From NCBI GenBank assembly GCA_947462875.1, contig CANHQJ010000026.1:1-47987 (forward strand): a DNA stretch of 47,987 bases. Direction: 5' to 3'. The position numbers and the translations under genes were made by a program. Positions 25,533 to 34,109 of this stretch are shown here, one piece after another; the first letter of the stretch is position 1; each line of letters begins with the position of its first letter. The notes beneath the pieces are model-generated. The model was not told where the DNA came from, did no database searches, and saw nothing but the letters and a program-made list of their open reading frames with translations. The stretch comes from Verrucomicrobiia bacterium (GTDB taxonomy: Bacteria; Verrucomicrobiota; Verrucomicrobiia; Verrucomicrobiales; Akkermansiaceae).

Positions 25533-27525
25533 CCGGATTGTCTTGCGTGACAGGTGGTTTGGGATCGTTTTCCTCCGGCAAAATCTCGTCGAGAAGGCGC
25601 TGCACGCCTTGCTCGGCCAGTTCGCTTTGCGGGTAGATGCGCTGCGCCTTCAGATACCATGCCATGGCCGAACCGGTTTGCTTCGGCGTGCGTTTTTCAA
25701 ACTGCCGGGCGCGGTCGAGGGCTTTGGTGAAATCGGCCACCTTGGGTGCAAGCAATTCCAGTTCGCGGCCCAGCTTCGGATCATCCGGGAATTTTTCGCG
25801 GACCAAAGCCAACTGCTCCCAAGCGGCGTAGTCCTGTCCCATTTTGGAGAACTCGTTCGCTTTGCCGATGGAGGCCTCGATGCTGGTGAGGTTGCCGATG
25901 ATTTGCTTGAACGCCTCCATGCGCTGCGGATCGTTTTGGATCGCGGGGGCGATGCGATACTGATCGGTGAAAATCTGGCGGTAGTTGTTTTCCGAGAGCA
26001 GGCGATCGAAATCATTTTTCGCCGTCACCAGCGTGCTACCGGCCTCCACCAACTGGTCGAACTCGGCGAGTTTCGGGTTCTGCGGCCAGACTTCCATGGC
26101 CTTCTTGATTTCCTCGCGGGCTTTGTCGATCTCATTCGCGGCAACGTGTGTTTTCGCGGTCATGATGTGCATGTTGGACACGCGGGTGTAGGTGGCAATG
26201 GCGGCATCGGCCTTGTTGCTATTGTAATCGCTGGCCATGCCTTTCATATTGGCAGAGATTTTTTCCGCTGTGGTGTAGTCCTTCGCATCGATGGCGGCGA
26301 GGAGCTTGTAGGACTCGCGTACGAATTCCAGCACCTTGCGTTTGCGATCGCGGGGAAGGGTGCGGATGCCCGGCATGAACTCGCCGACGGCATAGGCTTC
26401 CGAGAGTCTCTTGGCGGCTGACTCGAGCTCGCCCTTGTCCACGAGGAAATTGAAGGCCTCCACGCCTTTGTCGCAGTCGCGGATGAATTCCGACGAGAAG
26501 GTGTCGAGACTCGCAACGGTCGGGCTGAAGCCCACGGATTCGTTGAACAGCTTGCTGGTGTCCGAGTTTTTATCGATGTGCAGCTTGCTATCGCCATCCG
26601 TCCAGATCTGGTTGTAGAATCGCGAGGCCATCAGCACGTGCTGGAAACGCCGCTGCATGAAAAATTGCATCATCAGGGCCTGGTATTGGATTTTCGCCTG
26701 AACGATCTGCACCTCGCCCTTGAGCTCGTTCTTTTTCTTCATCGCCTCGATCTCGATGATGCGACGCTGCATGTCGGCGTAACGCAGGGATTGCACGCCG
26801 CGACCGGGGTCTGTGGCCGCTCCCGCGCGTTGACCTGGACCGCCGTTGCCTTGCTGTCCGCCACCGCCGCCGCCGCCGGTGTTTCCGCCGCCCTGCTGGC
26901 CGGTGGTGCGTCCGCCACCGCCGCCGGTGGCAGGGCCGGTTTGATTGAGGCTTGGATCCTTTTCGTTCGCCGCTTTCCAGTCAGCCTCGCGAATGACTCG
27001 TTGTTTTTCGTCCTCAAGGGCTTCCATCAACTTTTTCGATCCTTCGACATTCTTGCGCGATACCATGGCCACGTAGACCGCTTGGGAGAGCGAGTCGCAG
27101 AGCTTGGCATCACCGGGGTAGTTCGAGGCTTTAGGCAGCAGTTTGAAAGCAGCGTAGAGATTGGGCCCTGTCGGGTTGTGCGGAGAAACGAGGGCCAGAA
27201 TCTCATCAATGGTCTTGCGGTATTCCACCGCCTCCTCCGAGCTATCCTCCGGTTCGTTCAGGTAGCGTTCGAAACGGGCGGCAAAAAGGCGGTTGTCGGC
27301 GATGGCGAAGTTTCTGCCGTTGAAGGTCACCGTTTCCGCCGAGGGATCGACGAACGGCACCTCATTGCCCATGAGAGGAGCCGAATTTTGTTGTTGGGGA
27401 CGCACGATGGTGGTGTTGCCACCGCCTTGGTTCGCCGGAGGAGTGTTGCCAGCAGCGGGAGGCGGGGTGTACACCTGGGCGACGCAGGGCAGGCACAGGG
27501 CGCAGAGCAGAAGAGATTTTTTCAT
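25522..27525 (-). CDS. Large secreted helical protein with Gly-rich linker, unknown function
   Basis: 667 residues, family not recognised. Signal peptide MKKSLLLCALCLPCVA, a proline/asparagine-rich stretch (18-50), a first domain (about 55-195), a Gly/Gln/Thr-rich linker (about 205-240, mostly glycine), then a long all-helical part (250-640) with features of TPR repeats such as KAREEIKKAMEVWPQNPKL and AWYLKAQRIYPQSELAEQG. Repeats of this kind mediate protein contacts. It lies in the ABC transporter unit: 21 bp after the 130-residue membrane protein and overlapping the DUF1080-like gene by 11 bp. Periplasmic or surface scaffold is a guess from structure only. Confidence 0.7.
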   Translation of the reverse strand: MKKSLLLCALCLPCVAQVYTPPPAAGNTPPANQGGGNTTIVRPQQQNSAPLMGNEVPFVDPSAETVTFNGRNFAIADNRLFAARFERYLNEPEDSSEEAVEYRKTIDEILALVSPHNPTGPNLYAAFKLLPKASNYPGDAKLCDSLSQAVYVAMVSRKNVEGSKKLMEALEDEKQRVIREADWKAANEKDPSLNQTGPATGGGGGRTTGQQGGGNTGGGGGGGQQGNGGPGQRAGAATDPGRGVQSLRYADMQRRIIEIEAMKKKNELKGEVQIVQAKIQYQALMMQFFMQRRFQHVLMASRFYNQIWTDGDSKLHIDKNSDTSKLFNESVGFSPTVASLDTFSSEFIRDCDKGVEAFNFLVDKGELESAAKRLSEAYAVGEFMPGIRTLPRDRKRKVLEFVRESYKLLAAIDAKDYTTAEKISANMKGMASDYNSNKADAAIATYTRVSNMHIMTAKTHVAANEIDKAREEIKKAMEVWPQNPKLAEFDQLVEAGSTLVTAKNDFDRLLSENNYRQIFTDQYRIAPAIQNDPQRMEAFKQIIGNLTSIEASIGKANEFSKMGQDYAAWEQLALVREKFPDDPKLGRELELLAPKVADFTKALDRARQFEKRTPKQTGSAMAWYLKAQRIYPQSELAEQGVQRLLDEILPEENDPKPPVTQDNPDDL

Positions 27526-27546
27526 GAACGGGAATGGGTTGGAGTG

Positions 27547-27939
27547 TTAGAGGCGTTCGATTTGGGTGGCGACGGGGACTCCGCCCTCGCGGAACTTCAC
27601 CTTGATGGCGTATTTCTGCGAGCGCTCGATGTTGAGGTTGTTGAAGGAGGAGGGGATTTCGATGCCGATGAGATCCTCCGAATCATTGACGAGCAAGGAC
27701 ACCAGTTGCCCGTTGTCGCGCGGCCAGCGCTGATCCACAGTGCCCTCCACAAGGTATTCGTTGCCGCGCAATGAATTGCCATTTTCGAGAAATTCCGAGA
27801 TCGCGAGCGGGGTGGCTCCTTTGATCTTTTGTTTGCTGTCCTTCATCAGAAACTTCGCGCCGATGAAGGCAACGATGACGAAAGCCGCGATGCCGATGAT
27901 CGCGGTATAATTGGGGCCGGAGCTAGCACGTCTTGCCAT
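27547..27939 (-). CDS. Small single-pass membrane protein with OB-like domain
   Basis: 130 residues. One transmembrane helix at 12-32 (YTAIIGIAAFVIVAFIGAKFL) follows a basic start, placing the rest outside the cytoplasm. The remaining 95 residues are beta-rich (GNEYLVEGTVDQRW, GQLVSLLVNDSEDLIGIEIP, KYAIKVKFREGG), resembling small OB-fold envelope domains. Family not certain. It sits between an ABC half-transporter and the 667-residue secreted protein, 55 and 21 bp from them, so likely part of the same envelope unit. Confidence 0.68.
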   Translation of the reverse strand: MARRASSGPNYTAIIGIAAFVIVAFIGAKFLMKDSKQKIKGATPLAISEFLENGNSLRGNEYLVEGTVDQRWPRDNGQLVSLLVNDSEDLIGIEIPSSFNNLNIERSQKYAIKVKFREGGVPVATQIERL

Positions 27940-27994
27940 AGGAAAAAAGGGTTATCAAATTGAATCTGGGTTGTGGAGCAAAAAGAATGGAATT

Positions 27995-29737
27995 TTAGTC
28001 CCATTGATGACGCTTGGCACCAATCAGTGAAACGAGTAAACCTACCGCAATATGCAGTCCAAGCAAGTAGAAACAGAAATTTTGCGGGGTGATGCTGGTG
28101 GAGATCACCGACTTCACGGCCAGATTGCGCGCGGTACCCAGAGCCTCGACCGATCCCGACCACGCCCAGTAGGCGGAAATGAACGGGCGCGTGAAGGTCT
28201 CGATCTTTTCCGGCAGGGCCAGCACGGCACCGGAGAGCGGCAACTGGAATCCCACCAGATAGATCGACAGCAACGATGCCTGTTCCGCCGTTTTCATCAT
28301 GGCCGAGATGCCGAGGCACACCGACGTCATCGCGGCATTGCAGAGCAGCAGGAACAACGCGTGCTGCGCGAAGGTGCCATCGAACGGGGAAAAAATATTC
28401 ACAAACACCGCCATCCACAGCGACTGCGCGATGACCAGGCAGGATAAAAAGGCCACCTTGCTGGCAAGATAGGCGCTCGGGCGCAGCCCGCCGAATTTTT
28501 CCTTCTCATAAATCGGCCGCTCCCCGGCGATCTCGCGCGCGGAGTTGTTCGATCCCATCAGCCCGAGCAAGACCACCTGAAACATGATGATGCCCGATAG
28601 GGCCGAGCCCGCCTTCATGTTGTCCTGCCTGACGTTCTGCTGCTCGGTGATTTCCAGCATCACATCCGTCTGCCGCATGTCGGAGAGCGAGCGCATCTGC
28701 ACATTCGCCTTGTCGCTGAAAAGCGATACGAGGATGGGGAAACAAATCATGATCGCCAGCTGCAAAAACACCTGTCCGCGGTCGCGGAAAAAGATGCGCC
28801 AACGCCGCGAGAGCAAGGTCAGGAACTGACTGAGCACGCCTGGTGTGCTGACATCCTTCTCCTCCTCTTCCTCGCCTTCGGCGGACTTCTTGAGTTCGGG
28901 CACCTGCAATTCGCCTTCCTGAATGTTCTTCTCCCGGCGCTTCTCGATTTTTTCGTAATAGGCGTCGCGATGCTTCATCCACGATGACTGCCAGCGGGTG
29001 GAGGGCTGCTTCGCCAGGCGCGGGTAAATTTCCTCCGTATCCTTGACCGAGAAATAATGCGCGAGCATGTCCGGTGGCCCGTGAAAGGCGACCCGTCCCT
29101 CGTGGAGCACGAGGATGGAATCATACAACTCGAAGTGCGCGAGCGAGTGAGTGACCGACAACACGATGCGGCCTTCTTTTCTCGATAGATCATGGAGCAA
29201 CTTCACGATCTCCCGTTCCGAGCGTGGGTCGAGGCCGGAGGTGACCTCATCGCAGAGCAGAATTTTCGGGTCGGACACAAGTTCCATCGCCAGGCCGAGA
29301 CGGCGTTTTTGTCCGCCGGAGAGCACCTTCACCGGGCGGTCGGCGATGGCGGTGAGGCCGGTTTCCTCGAGGGCGCGGTCGATGCGCGCATCCAGATCCG
29401 CCTCGCCGTGGGTCCTGATGCGCAGGCGCGTGGCGGCTTCCACGGATTCGTCCACGGTGAGGGGATCATAGGCGATCGAGAACTGCGGCACGTAGCCGAT
29501 TTCCGAGGGGGCGAAATCGTGGCCATCCGAAAGACTGAGACCGTTCCATAGCAGCGTGCCCGCGCTTTCGGCATTCAGTCCGGCGATGGTTTTGAGCAAA
29601 GTGGTTTTTCCGCAACCCGAGGGGCCGACGATGGCCATGAAGTGGCCGCGCGGGATCTTGAGAGAGACGTGATCGACGAGGTTCACCTCCTCGCCGTCCT
29701 TGTTGATGGAAAAACAAACTTCCTGTAATTCGAGCAT
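27995..29737 (-). CDS. ABC half-transporter, ATPase fused to permease (ABCG-like)
   Basis: 580 residues from ATG 29737 (a GTG lies five codons upstream). Walker A GPSGCGKTT, Q-loop VPQF, signature LSGGQKRR, Walker B ILLCDEVTSGLD and the H-loop VTHSLAHFE occupy the first 230 residues. An acidic linker (GEEEEEKD) follows, then an ABC2-type permease of about six helices from residue 310. ATPase-first with a fused permease is the ABCG/White arrangement, whose members export lipids or hydrophobic compounds as dimers. It starts the unit continuing with genes at 27547, 25522 and 24804. Cargo unknown. Confidence 0.88.
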   Translation of the reverse strand: MLELQEVCFSINKDGEEVNLVDHVSLKIPRGHFMAIVGPSGCGKTTLLKTIAGLNAESAGTLLWNGLSLSDGHDFAPSEIGYVPQFSIAYDPLTVDESVEAATRLRIRTHGEADLDARIDRALEETGLTAIADRPVKVLSGGQKRRLGLAMELVSDPKILLCDEVTSGLDPRSEREIVKLLHDLSRKEGRIVLSVTHSLAHFELYDSILVLHEGRVAFHGPPDMLAHYFSVKDTEEIYPRLAKQPSTRWQSSWMKHRDAYYEKIEKRREKNIQEGELQVPELKKSAEGEEEEEKDVSTPGVLSQFLTLLSRRWRIFFRDRGQVFLQLAIMICFPILVSLFSDKANVQMRSLSDMRQTDVMLEITEQQNVRQDNMKAGSALSGIIMFQVVLLGLMGSNNSAREIAGERPIYEKEKFGGLRPSAYLASKVAFLSCLVIAQSLWMAVFVNIFSPFDGTFAQHALFLLLCNAAMTSVCLGISAMMKTAEQASLLSIYLVGFQLPLSGAVLALPEKIETFTRPFISAYWAWSGSVEALGTARNLAVKSVISTSITPQNFCFYLLGLHIAVGLLVSLIGAKRHQWD

Positions 29738-29831
29738 ATTGTTCAAACGCACCCAAACAGAGAAGTCTTTCGTTGGCGAGTCTGAATTTTTCGATTCTTG
29801 TAGCGACTTTTCATTCGCCCGAAAGAACGAG

Positions 29832-30356
29832 TCATCGCTGTGGAGGGTATTTTTGCAGCTTTCTTTGGAGCGATCGGCGATGCAACCCGAGGATCCGTGC
29901 TGCCTCGCTGATGTTGCCGTTACAGTCGGATATGACGCGCTGTATGTGTTCCCACTCCACCCGTTCCAAGCTCGGGGCGGTCACCGTGGGTGCGCTTGCG
30001 GTCTTCGCCAGATTCCGCTCCAGCGCTTCTAGCAGAGCATCCACGTCCGTAGGTTTGATCAGATAATCGGCGGCCCCGAGCCGCACGGCTTCCATGGCCG
30101 TGGCGATACTGCCGTAGCCGGTATGAATGACAACTCGCATCTGCGGGCGGGATTGCATGATGGCACGCAGGACATCGATGCCGTTGTGTCGGGGCATTTT
30201 CAAATCAAGAATCGCCGCGTCCATCTCGCGCTGTCCACTGAGGAGGATGGCTTCCGCTCCATCACGTGCCGTGATCACCTCGTGTCCGCGGGCCGTCAAC
30301 GCTCTGGCGAGTCTCAGGCGATAGGCTTCATCATCATCTGCCAGCAACAGTGTCAT
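29832..30356 (-). CDS. regA: Two-component response regulator, RegA/ActR type
   Basis: 174 residues from ATG 30356. Receiver domain with the acidic pocket LLLADDDEAYR, phosphoacceptor Asp51 in ILDLKMP and Lys in LIKPTD, followed by a linker and a Fis-type helix-turn-helix (EHIQRVISDCNGNISEAAR, ILGLHRRSLQRKLQK). A receiver joined directly to a Fis domain with no AAA+ part is the RegA/PrrA/ActR plan, a global regulator of redox and energy metabolism. Its start overlaps the sensor kinase stop by 4 bp (ATGA), confirming a pair. The longer frame reading back to 30704 lies inside the kinase and is rejected. Confidence 0.9.
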   Translation of the reverse strand: MTLLLADDDEAYRLRLARALTARGHEVITARDGAEAILLSGQREMDAAILDLKMPRHNGIDVLRAIMQSRPQMRVVIHTGYGSIATAMEAVRLGAADYLIKPTDVDALLEALERNLAKTASAPTVTAPSLERVEWEHIQRVISDCNGNISEAARILGLHRRSLQRKLQKYPPQR

Positions 30357-31633
30357 GGATGTTCTTCGTGGAGTGGAGATTGCAGGAGCAAGAGGGCATG
30401 CGTGCGACCTTCGAGAGAGCGGCGCATGGAAAATTCCCCGCGCAGCCGTTGAGCGAGGCATTTGACAAGAAAGAGCCCCAAGCCCATTCCTTCCCCCGGT
30501 GCCTTGGTGGTGAAGAACGGATCGCTCGCGCGCGCCAGAATCTCCGGCGCCGGATCCGGGCCTGAGTCGATCACTTCGATCTCGCAGCCCTTGCCATGAT
30601 TGCCAATCCGCAACTCGATCCTGCCTCCGCCGGTATCGGCCTGCGCGGCGTTTTGAATCAGAATGATCAGGGCTTGCACGGTGGTCTCCTGCGGCAACCG
30701 CCACGCGGATTGTTCGTCATGCACAGCGAGCAGGCGCGATGCGATGTCGGTCGGGAGTTTTCCGATAACGGACCGCACGAGCAGCGAAGCGGTGACGAGC
30801 ACGCATGGATCACCGATGCCGAAAGTGTTGCGTTCGTTGAGTTGATCCAGAATCAGTCGGCAACGCCGCGCTTGTTCGTGGATCAGCGAGACGTCCGAGC
30901 GAAGATCGGCCGCCATGGTTTCCGGCAACTGTCCCAGCAATTCCGAGCTGGCCAGTGAAATGGTCGCCAAGGGTGAGCCGAGCTCGTGCGCCACTCCCGC
31001 CGACAAGGTGGCCAGCGAGGCGAAGTGAGCGTTTTTTTCCGCCTCCACGCGTGCCGATTCCAGTGCCTCGTCCTGCTCTAACAGAATGCGATGCATGCGT
31101 GAGACGAATGCCGCGATAAAACTGGCGGTGACGACAAAGGCGATGAGCATGCCTTGCAAATGCCAGCTGTAGCTTTCACAGCCGCTGGTGATTTCCATAT
31201 CACCCAGCATCACGGGACGATGATGCAAAAAGATCAGCACATATCCTGCGATGCAGGCGGTCACCAGGCTCCAGAGATTCCCGGCGGAGAGTGTCATGGC
31301 CGCCAGTGCGATATGCAGCAGATAAAACGAAGTGAACGGATTGTGCGGGCCGCCGGTGAAATAGATCAGCACGGTGAGCAGCAGGACATCCAGCCACAGG
31401 CTCCAGCCTTGCAACACGGCTCGCGGGTGACGCGGGAAAAGGAGGTTGGAAATCACCGTGATGGCAAAGACCGCGCTCACAGGCATCCATGGCACGGAGA
31501 CATCGAAGATCGTCCAGGCGAGCATCGCGGCGAGGACCTGCCCCGCTACCGCCAGCCAACGCATGCGGACGATCCAGCGGATGCTGACCGATTGGCGATG
31601 CGGCAGAGGTGGATGAATCATCAGCGGCATCAT
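30353..31633 (-). CDS. regB: Redox-sensing histidine kinase, RegB/PrrB type
   Basis: 426 residues from ATG 31633 (31630 and 31639 also possible). Six membrane helices cover about 15-180. GGPHNPF (94-100) corresponds to the quinone-sensing GGxxNPF loop of RegB. The H-box AHELGSPLATI has His216; Cys258 in ARRCRLIL occupies the position of the redox-active RegB cysteine, about 40 residues after the His. The ATP-binding N-box is LIQNAAQAD and the G-box is MGLGLFLV. It overlaps regA by 4 bp and is divergent from a TonB receptor with 97 bp between. Confidence 0.88.
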   Translation of the reverse strand: MMPLMIHPPLPHRQSVSIRWIVRMRWLAVAGQVLAAMLAWTIFDVSVPWMPVSAVFAITVISNLLFPRHPRAVLQGWSLWLDVLLLTVLIYFTGGPHNPFTSFYLLHIALAAMTLSAGNLWSLVTACIAGYVLIFLHHRPVMLGDMEITSGCESYSWHLQGMLIAFVVTASFIAAFVSRMHRILLEQDEALESARVEAEKNAHFASLATLSAGVAHELGSPLATISLASSELLGQLPETMAADLRSDVSLIHEQARRCRLILDQLNERNTFGIGDPCVLVTASLLVRSVIGKLPTDIASRLLAVHDEQSAWRLPQETTVQALIILIQNAAQADTGGGRIELRIGNHGKGCEIEVIDSGPDPAPEILARASDPFFTTKAPGEGMGLGLFLVKCLAQRLRGEFSMRRSLEGRTHALLLLQSPLHEEHP

Positions 31634-31716
31634 GCGCATCCGCCCGCATCCCGACAAGTGTTTCCGTCGCCATCGCATGCGGCATTTTGCCACATTCCCG
31701 GGCGGGTGATTCCAGT

Positions 31717-31722
31717 TATAAT
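31717..31722 (+). promoter_or_regulatory. Perfect TATAAT just before the TonB receptor start
   Basis: TATAAT ends 8 bp before the ATG at 31731. If used as a -10 box, transcription would begin at or within one or two bases of the start codon, giving a leaderless or nearly leaderless message. No good -35 box lies at 17 bp. Confidence 0.45.
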
Positions 31723-31730
31723 GACAGGAC

Positions 31731-33797
31731 ATGAACCGGACTTCCCATCTCCTCATACTGGCGGGTGCCACTGTTTTCCTCCATGCCGAGGAACCCATCC
31801 GAGAACTCGCGCCTGTGGTAGTGCAGGCACGGAATGCCGGTACATCGCTTACGGTGCCGGATGCGCAGCAAAGTCGTGAGGAACTGCAAAAAACGCCCGG
31901 TGGCACGGAAGTGGTGGATGCGGAGCGATATCTGTTAGGCCGATCCTCGACCCTCGCCGATACGTTTTTCCTTTCGCCCGGAGTGGTGGCCCAGCCACGC
32001 TTCGGTTCTGACGAGGCACGTCTTTCCATTCGCGGCTCCGGTTTGCAACGGACCTTCCACGGTCGCGGCATTCGGGTGATGCAGGACGGTGTGCCGATCA
32101 ATCTCGCCGATGGCGGCTTCGATATGCAGGCATTGGAACCCACGGCGATCGATTACATCAACGTCTGGCGTGGGGGGAACGCCCTGGCATATGGAGCCTC
32201 GACTCTCGGAGGGGCTATCGATTACATCTCGCACACGGGCGCCACATCACCCGGAACGACATGGCGCACCGAGGCGGGATCATGGGACTACTGGCGATCG
32301 ACCCTGTCCCATGGATGGAGTGATGCCTCACGGGATCTCTTCGTATCCCTTACCTCGCAGCAACAGGACGGTTTCCGCGAGCATGCCGGGCAGGAAAACC
32401 TGCGACTCTTCGGCAATGCCGGATGGCGTCCTGATGACAGTCGCGAATCGCGGTTTTACCTCAGTGCCATACGGACGCGCTCCGAGCTTCCCGGCGCTCT
32501 TACCAGCAAGCAGATGTTCGATGATCCCCGCCAGGCGAATGGCGCGAATCTGTTGCGCGATCAACGTCGCGACTTCGATCTCATGAGAGTGGCGAACAAA
32601 AGCACCTTGCGCTCGGGCGATTATTCGTTGGAGCTGTTTGGGGCGATGACCTACAAGGACCTGAATCATCCGATTTTTCAAGTGTTGGACCAGCTTTCCC
32701 GGGATTTCATGGCAGGTGGAAACCTGACGTATGCCAGTGAGGTGATGGGTCGTGAAAATCGACTGAAAGCCGGGGTGCTGTTCACTCATGGCGAAACCAA
32801 TGCCGCGCAGTTCGCTTATACTTCTCCCACTTCATCGCGGCGCGGTGCCAAGCTCCAGGAGGATGATCAAAAGGCCACCAATGTTGAGGCGTTCATCGAA
32901 GACCAATATGATCTGGGTCGTGGCTTCACAGGCGTGTTGGGAATGATCGCATCGCACAACCGGCGCAAAAACACACGCGAATCCGGCCCTGTGAATCCAT
33001 CCACGAATTATGATTTGAAATACGATCAAATCGCACCCAAGATCGGTATGCGCTGGGATGGCATGGGCATGCAGTTTTTCGCCAATGTTTCAGGCAGCTA
33101 CGAACCGCCCTCGTTCAGCGAAACCGTCACCGCGAACACCGCCCGCGATGCGCAAACGGCGACCACATGGGAAATCGGCACCAGGGGTAAAAAAGAGTTC
33201 CTGCGCTGGGATCTGGCATTGTATCACTCGGACCTTGAAGACGAGTTGCTAGCCGTGCTGGATCCGGCGACGAATCTGAGCACCACCACCAATGCGGACA
33301 AGACCACGCATGCGGGCATCGAACTGGGCACGGAAATCGATTTGTTGGGACAATCCTGGGACAACGCCGCCCGGAACCGTCTGGTTTTGGCAGCGGCCTG
33401 GACTTACGGACGATTCAAGTTTGAGGAACATCGCTCCGCGGGCTATGATTATTCAGGGAATAGCATCGCCGGCCTGCCGCCTCACCTGATCCGCGCGGAA
33501 CTGATGTGGCGAAATGCTGCCGGCTACTATGCGGGCCCTACCTGCGAATGGGTGCCTCAGGGAGGATACATCGATCATCGCAATACCCTGAAAAGCGATG
33601 GCTACGCCTTATTCGGATTGCGCGTGGGCAAACAAACCGAAGAGGGGATCTCCTGGTTCGTGGAGGCTCGCAACCTGACCGATCAGATTCATGCCGCGAC
33701 AACCGGAGTCATCGACAACGCCAACGGAACTGATGTGGCCCAATTCCTCCCCGGCGATGGACTGGGTGTGTTCTCAGGAATGGAAATCCATTGGTGA
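31731..33797 (+). CDS. TonB-dependent outer-membrane receptor
   Basis: 688 residues. Signal peptide MNRTSHLLILAGATVFLHA, then an N-terminal plug domain (about 50-165) with ARLSIRGSGLQRTF, IRVMQDGVPINLADGG and WRGGNALAYGASTLGGAID, followed by a beta-barrel with alternating aromatic strands ending in an aromatic C-terminus (MEIHW). The TonB box is near 25-35 (PVVVQARN). This plug form is found in ferric-siderophore and copper/vitamin receptors such as the OprC and FecA groups; substrate cannot be chosen. It is divergent from the RegB-like kinase, so redox control of metal uptake is plausible. No Shine-Dalgarno is present. Confidence 0.9.
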   Translation: MNRTSHLLILAGATVFLHAEEPIRELAPVVVQARNAGTSLTVPDAQQSREELQKTPGGTEVVDAERYLLGRSSTLADTFFLSPGVVAQPRFGSDEARLSIRGSGLQRTFHGRGIRVMQDGVPINLADGGFDMQALEPTAIDYINVWRGGNALAYGASTLGGAIDYISHTGATSPGTTWRTEAGSWDYWRSTLSHGWSDASRDLFVSLTSQQQDGFREHAGQENLRLFGNAGWRPDDSRESRFYLSAIRTRSELPGALTSKQMFDDPRQANGANLLRDQRRDFDLMRVANKSTLRSGDYSLELFGAMTYKDLNHPIFQVLDQLSRDFMAGGNLTYASEVMGRENRLKAGVLFTHGETNAAQFAYTSPTSSRRGAKLQEDDQKATNVEAFIEDQYDLGRGFTGVLGMIASHNRRKNTRESGPVNPSTNYDLKYDQIAPKIGMRWDGMGMQFFANVSGSYEPPSFSETVTANTARDAQTATTWEIGTRGKKEFLRWDLALYHSDLEDELLAVLDPATNLSTTTNADKTTHAGIELGTEIDLLGQSWDNAARNRLVLAAAWTYGRFKFEEHRSAGYDYSGNSIAGLPPHLIRAELMWRNAAGYYAGPTCEWVPQGGYIDHRNTLKSDGYALFGLRVGKQTEEGISWFVEARNLTDQIHAATTGVIDNANGTDVAQFLPGDGLGVFSGMEIHW

Positions 33798-34109
33798 TGC
33801 GGACACTGGTGGGAACCGACTCGTGCGCAGCCTTACGCTGGCGGGGTATTTCTTCGGAACAGTGGATCTATCAGGTCTTCTTTTCGAACGAGTCGAGGGT
33901 GAGTATTTTAGGCGCGCTGAGTGATCTGTTAGCAGTCAAAGGAGGGCGGAAATCCATCACTCGCCAATGCTAGCCTTGGCGTTGGGACATCGAGGGAGGG
34001 AGATTTTCCCAGAGCGTTGCCGCTGGGCTGACGAGTTTGGCACCGTTGGTGCGGTAGGCTGGGAGGCAAGATGCCTCCGCCACGGTCCATGCCACAATAG
34101 CCTGAAGAC
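33798..34109. other. 312-bp gene-free region between convergent genes
   Basis: No recognisable gene; short frames show no family pattern. It holds GGAGGCA-AGA-TGCCTCC at 34062-34078, a perfect 7-bp hairpin inside a GC-rich context (GTAGGCTGGGAGGCAAGATG). Sequence of this style is a frequent dispersed palindromic repeat in Planctomycetes and Verrucomicrobia. It may also end transcription on either strand, although no T run follows. Confidence 0.5.
34062..34078. repeat. Short palindrome, possible dispersed genome repeat
   Basis: GGAGGCA, loop AGA, TGCCTCC. It is the only copy in this window, so repetitiveness is inferred from the style of such sequences in related genomes. Confidence 0.35.

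Noticed and set aside
26820-26945. CRISPR-like or tandem DNA repeat in GC-rich stretch
   Set aside because: It encodes the glycine-rich linker of the 667-residue protein; repetition comes from Gly codons.
30357-30704. Extended N-terminus of the response regulator
   Set aside because: It lies inside the kinase gene in another frame; the receiver domain starts at 30356.
31634-32143. Extended N-terminus of the histidine kinase
   Set aside because: Antisense to the TonB receptor start; membrane helices begin after 31633.
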